From Candidatus Obscuribacterales bacterium (GTDB lineage Bacteria > Cyanobacteriota > Vampirovibrionia > Obscuribacterales > Obscuribacteraceae): 34,543 nt of DNA. Location: positions 1 to 34,543 of the forward strand of contig JAKFUT010000177.1 of NCBI GenBank assembly GCA_021732565.1, written 5' to 3'. Under the pieces are notes generated by a model. The model had not been told where the DNA came from and searched no databases. It worked only from the letters and a program-made list of their open reading frames with translations. The translations under genes were made by a program, and so were the position numbers. This document shows, in pieces, positions 33,103-34,543 of this stretch (positions are counted from its first letter, which is position 1; each line of letters opens with the position of its first letter).

Positions 33103-33459
33103 TTAGAGCTTCACTTCAATGTCTACACCGGCAGGCAAATCGAGGCGCATAAGCGCGTCGGCGGTTGTCGGTGTCGGATCATTTATATCGATGAGACGCT
33201 TGTGCACGCGTATCTCGAAATGCTCTCTCGACTTCTTATCGACGTGGGGAGAGCGCAATACGCAGTAAACGCGCTTGCGTGTGGGCAGCGGAACCGGTCC
33301 GATAACGGATGCACCGGTGCGCTTGGCTGTGTCGACGATTTGTTCTGCCGACTTATCAAGCAGCCGGTGATCGTACGACTTCAAGCGGATGCGAATGCGC
33401 TGCACCTTCGGCCCGCCGGCGCCGGCATCACCAGTCTTGTGTGTTTTGGCACGTGCCAT
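33103..33459 (-). CDS. rpsJ: Ribosomal protein S10
   Basis: 118 residues; most are about 102, and the extra is a short N-terminal piece ([20 protein letters not shown]). [69 protein letters not shown] is clear S10, which also serves antitermination as NusE. First gene of the ribosomal locus here. AAGGAG lies about 11 nt before the ATG. Confidence 0.98.
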   Translation of the reverse strand: MARAKTHKTGDAGAGGPKVQRIRIRLKSYDHRLLDKSAEQIVDTAKRTGASVIGPVPLPTRKRVYCVLRSPHVDKKSREHFEIRVHKRLIDINDPTPTTADALMRLDLPAGVDIEVKL

Positions 33460-33708
33460 GGTCGCGTTTTCTCCTTACTTACTGCGTTGGTCGGACGTCG
33501 CGTCGCGCGCCGTCCGCTTCCGGGTCGTGGCTGCAAGCCGCCGTTGCCGGCAAAACTCCTCGGCCGGGCTGCTCGCGAGTCCCGCCTTGCTTGCTCGAGT
33601 TCGATTCCACTGACTGCTTTCAGTGCCGCAACCTGTTAGATTAAGCGGCTCTTATATGCGAACTCGTCACGGGATAACGGTTTGGAACAAACAGGAGCAA
33701 TCATTCTA

Positions 33709-33735
33709 GCGTGATGGACATTTCAAACCTGTCAA
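33709..33735 (-). promoter_or_regulatory. Possible S10-operon promoter
   Basis: On the minus strand a perfect -35 TTGACA (33735-33730) and a TAGAAT like a -10 lie about 250 nt before the rpsJ start. The spacing is 21 nt, longer than the usual 16-18, so the pairing is doubtful. Confidence 0.25.
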
Positions 33736-33744
33736 AATTTATTT

Positions 33745-33785
33745 CAGCTAAATGATCGGCGGATTTATTCTGTCTCATTTAGCTG
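33745..33785. promoter_or_regulatory. 11-bp inverted repeat upstream of the S10 promoter area
   Basis: CAGCTAAATGA (33745-33755) and TCATTTAGCTG (33775-33785) are perfectly complementary across 19 nt, about 10 nt upstream of the TTGACA. It could be a regulator site or a terminator of something further right. No T run follows on the minus strand. Confidence 0.45.
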
Positions 33786-33994
33786 TGCTCTAACGTTGGA
33801 ACCCCTGGTAATAGAGGCATCTCGGAGACTCTTCCATTTCGTAGCGGCGGGAATCCTTCGTTATACAAGGATCTTCACACTGTTACGGTGAGGGTGTTGC
33901 CAACAGCAAGACGGACAACTGTCGTCAATCCATTATTTTCAGCTTCCACTATATAGGAATTTTGAGCTCAGGGATCGTTATACCGCGCCAGCAT

Positions 33995-34018
33995 TACAAG
34001 CTACAAGCTACAAGCTAC
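33995..34018. repeat. Short tandem repeat TACAAGC x3
   Basis: Three perfect copies of TACAAGC followed by TAC. A simple 7-bp repeat in non-coding DNA. Confidence 0.8.
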
Positions 34019-34030
34019 GGGACAGATGTC

Positions 34031-34146
34031 TTTCAAGAGTTGCTTTCCCGTCGGCTCACGGGAGTGCATCTTGACAAAGTCGGCACCACGTCGTTTTCTT
34101 TGACTTCTTTCAGAGTTTGTTTTCCGTCGGCTCCCGGGATTGTATC
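34031..34146. repeat. Pair of imperfect 39-bp direct repeats
   Basis: 34031-34070 (TTTCAAGAGTTGCTTTCCCG, then TCGGCTCACGGGAGTGCATC) and 34108-34146 (TTTCAGAGTTTGTTTTCC, then GTCGGCTCCCGGGATTGTATC) match over most positions with small gaps. Each contains a C/G hairpin around CGGCTC. Confidence 0.65.
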
Positions 34147-34373
34147 AGCGAATTCCATATTGGACTCTGGTTCGTCGCACGACTTATCCCATCACGGCTC
34201 GGACGACTATCCATCACTCGCCCGTCGGGTTAGTCGTTTCAATAATTCATCTTCTCAACCAAACGGGGGGGGGTAGGTTTGAAGAAAAACCACTTTATGT
34301 GCATGATGGGTATTTGTGCAAGGTTTTTGGTAGCGAAGTAGGCAAGGTGAGGTAGGTGACTATTCATCGCCCT

Positions 34374-34404
34374 GTAGAAAATTGCGCGCTCCGCAATTTT
34401 CTAC
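34374..34404. repeat. Palindrome copy 1 upstream of the ribosomal locus
   Basis: GTAGAAAATTGCG (34374-34386), loop CGCTC, CGCAATTTTCTAC (34392-34404): a perfect 13-bp stem. The core recurs at 34465-34490. Confidence 0.8.
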
Positions 34405-34464
34405 AACCCATCCAATCAATTAATTGCGAAATTCAGGGCGTTTTCAGAGTTGGTTGCTAAGGGA

Positions 34465-34490
34465 AAAATTGCGCGCACCGCAATTTTCTA
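34465..34490. repeat. Palindrome copy 2
   Basis: AAAATTGCG (34465-34473), loop CGCAC, CGCAATTTT (34479-34487) then CTA. Same core as 34374-34404 with one loop change and a shorter left arm. The two copies are about 90 bp apart in the same orientation. Confidence 0.8.
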
Positions 34491-34543
34491 TAAGGCCATG
34501 AAAAGGTGGCCACCAGGGAGGCCCCCGGATCAGTCAATGGAAG

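Larger units (their letters stand above)
33460..34543. other. Long non-coding upstream region with repeats
   Basis: About 1.1 kb before rpsJ without a convincing gene; the + strand frames at 33202-33644 and 33962-34276 have no ribosome site or family resemblance. It should hold the S10 promoter. Short repeats are listed separately. No tuf, fusA or rpsG is seen within the window. Confidence 0.5.

Noticed and set aside
33202-33644. Plus-strand frames opposite and upstream of rpsJ
   Set aside because: Antisense to a clear ribosomal gene with no ribosome site or family resemblance.
33962-34276. Plus-strand frame of 104 codons upstream of rpsJ
   Set aside because: It runs through short repeats and a poly-G tract and has no recognisable protein features.

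Overview
The window is bacterial chromosome of moderate GC. Its right two thirds hold a very large ribosomal-protein locus and its left third holds small secreted, stress and regulatory genes. I cannot place the organism from sequence alone. The run rplQ-truA-rplM-rpsI after rpoA is shared by Cyanobacteria and Firmicutes. rpsJ heads the S10 cluster, L30 (rpmD) is kept, and S14 and S4 are cysteine-bearing zinc-type forms. Add a Hanks kinase fused to TPR-like helices, TPR and collagen-like proteins and a CsbD protein, and a non-photosynthetic relative of Cyanobacteria (Vampirovibrionia/Melainabacteria, Obscuribacterales-like) is my best guess, held at about 50%.

Layout. 1-187: the end of an SH3-like protein on the + strand. 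525-3470 (all minus): a collagen-like membrane protein, a CsbD protein, a DUF2892-like membrane protein, a small secreted protein and a secreted alpha/beta hydrolase. 4099-5521: a NarL/LuxR response regulator (+) convergent with an ECF-type sigma factor (-). 5623-6537: a secreted two-repeat protein related to the small one at 2031. 7202-9829: a membrane Ser/Thr kinase. 9830-11395: an accessory stretch with a possible 70-codon ORF, a seven-copy 47-bp minisatellite, two strong palindromes and four tRNAs (three threonine isoacceptors and one glycine). 11396-13057: a secreted TPR protein with a long Pro/Thr/Ala tail.

13463-33459 is the ribosomal superoperon on the minus strand, transcribed from right to left: rpsJ, rplC, rplD, rplW, rplB, rpsS, rplV, rpsC, rplP, rpmC, rpsQ, rplN, rplX, rplE, rpsN, rpsH, rplF, rplR, rpsE, rpmD, rplO, secY, adk, map, infA, rpmJ, rpsM, rpsK, rpsD, rpoA, rplQ; then, beyond one opposing + strand gene (15300-15824), truA, rplM, rpsI and a strong intrinsic terminator. 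The genes supply ribosome parts plus the protein-export channel, adenylate kinase, methionine aminopeptidase, IF-1, RNA polymerase alpha and a tRNA pseudouridine synthase. Several genes are coupled by 4-nt overlaps, and at least six use GTG or TTG starts. Most wide spacers carry a hairpin close behind the upstream stop codon.

33460-34543 is apparently non-coding upstream DNA with a possible S10 promoter, an 11-bp inverted repeat, short tandem repeats and two copies of the same palindrome. I found no clear new defence or mobile system. The most unusual items are the minisatellite/palindrome/tRNA interval, the low-complexity tails on ribosomal proteins (notably Gly/Arg/Asp-rich on S3), the collagen-like protein, and a roughly 70-residue helical repeat shared by two secreted proteins.
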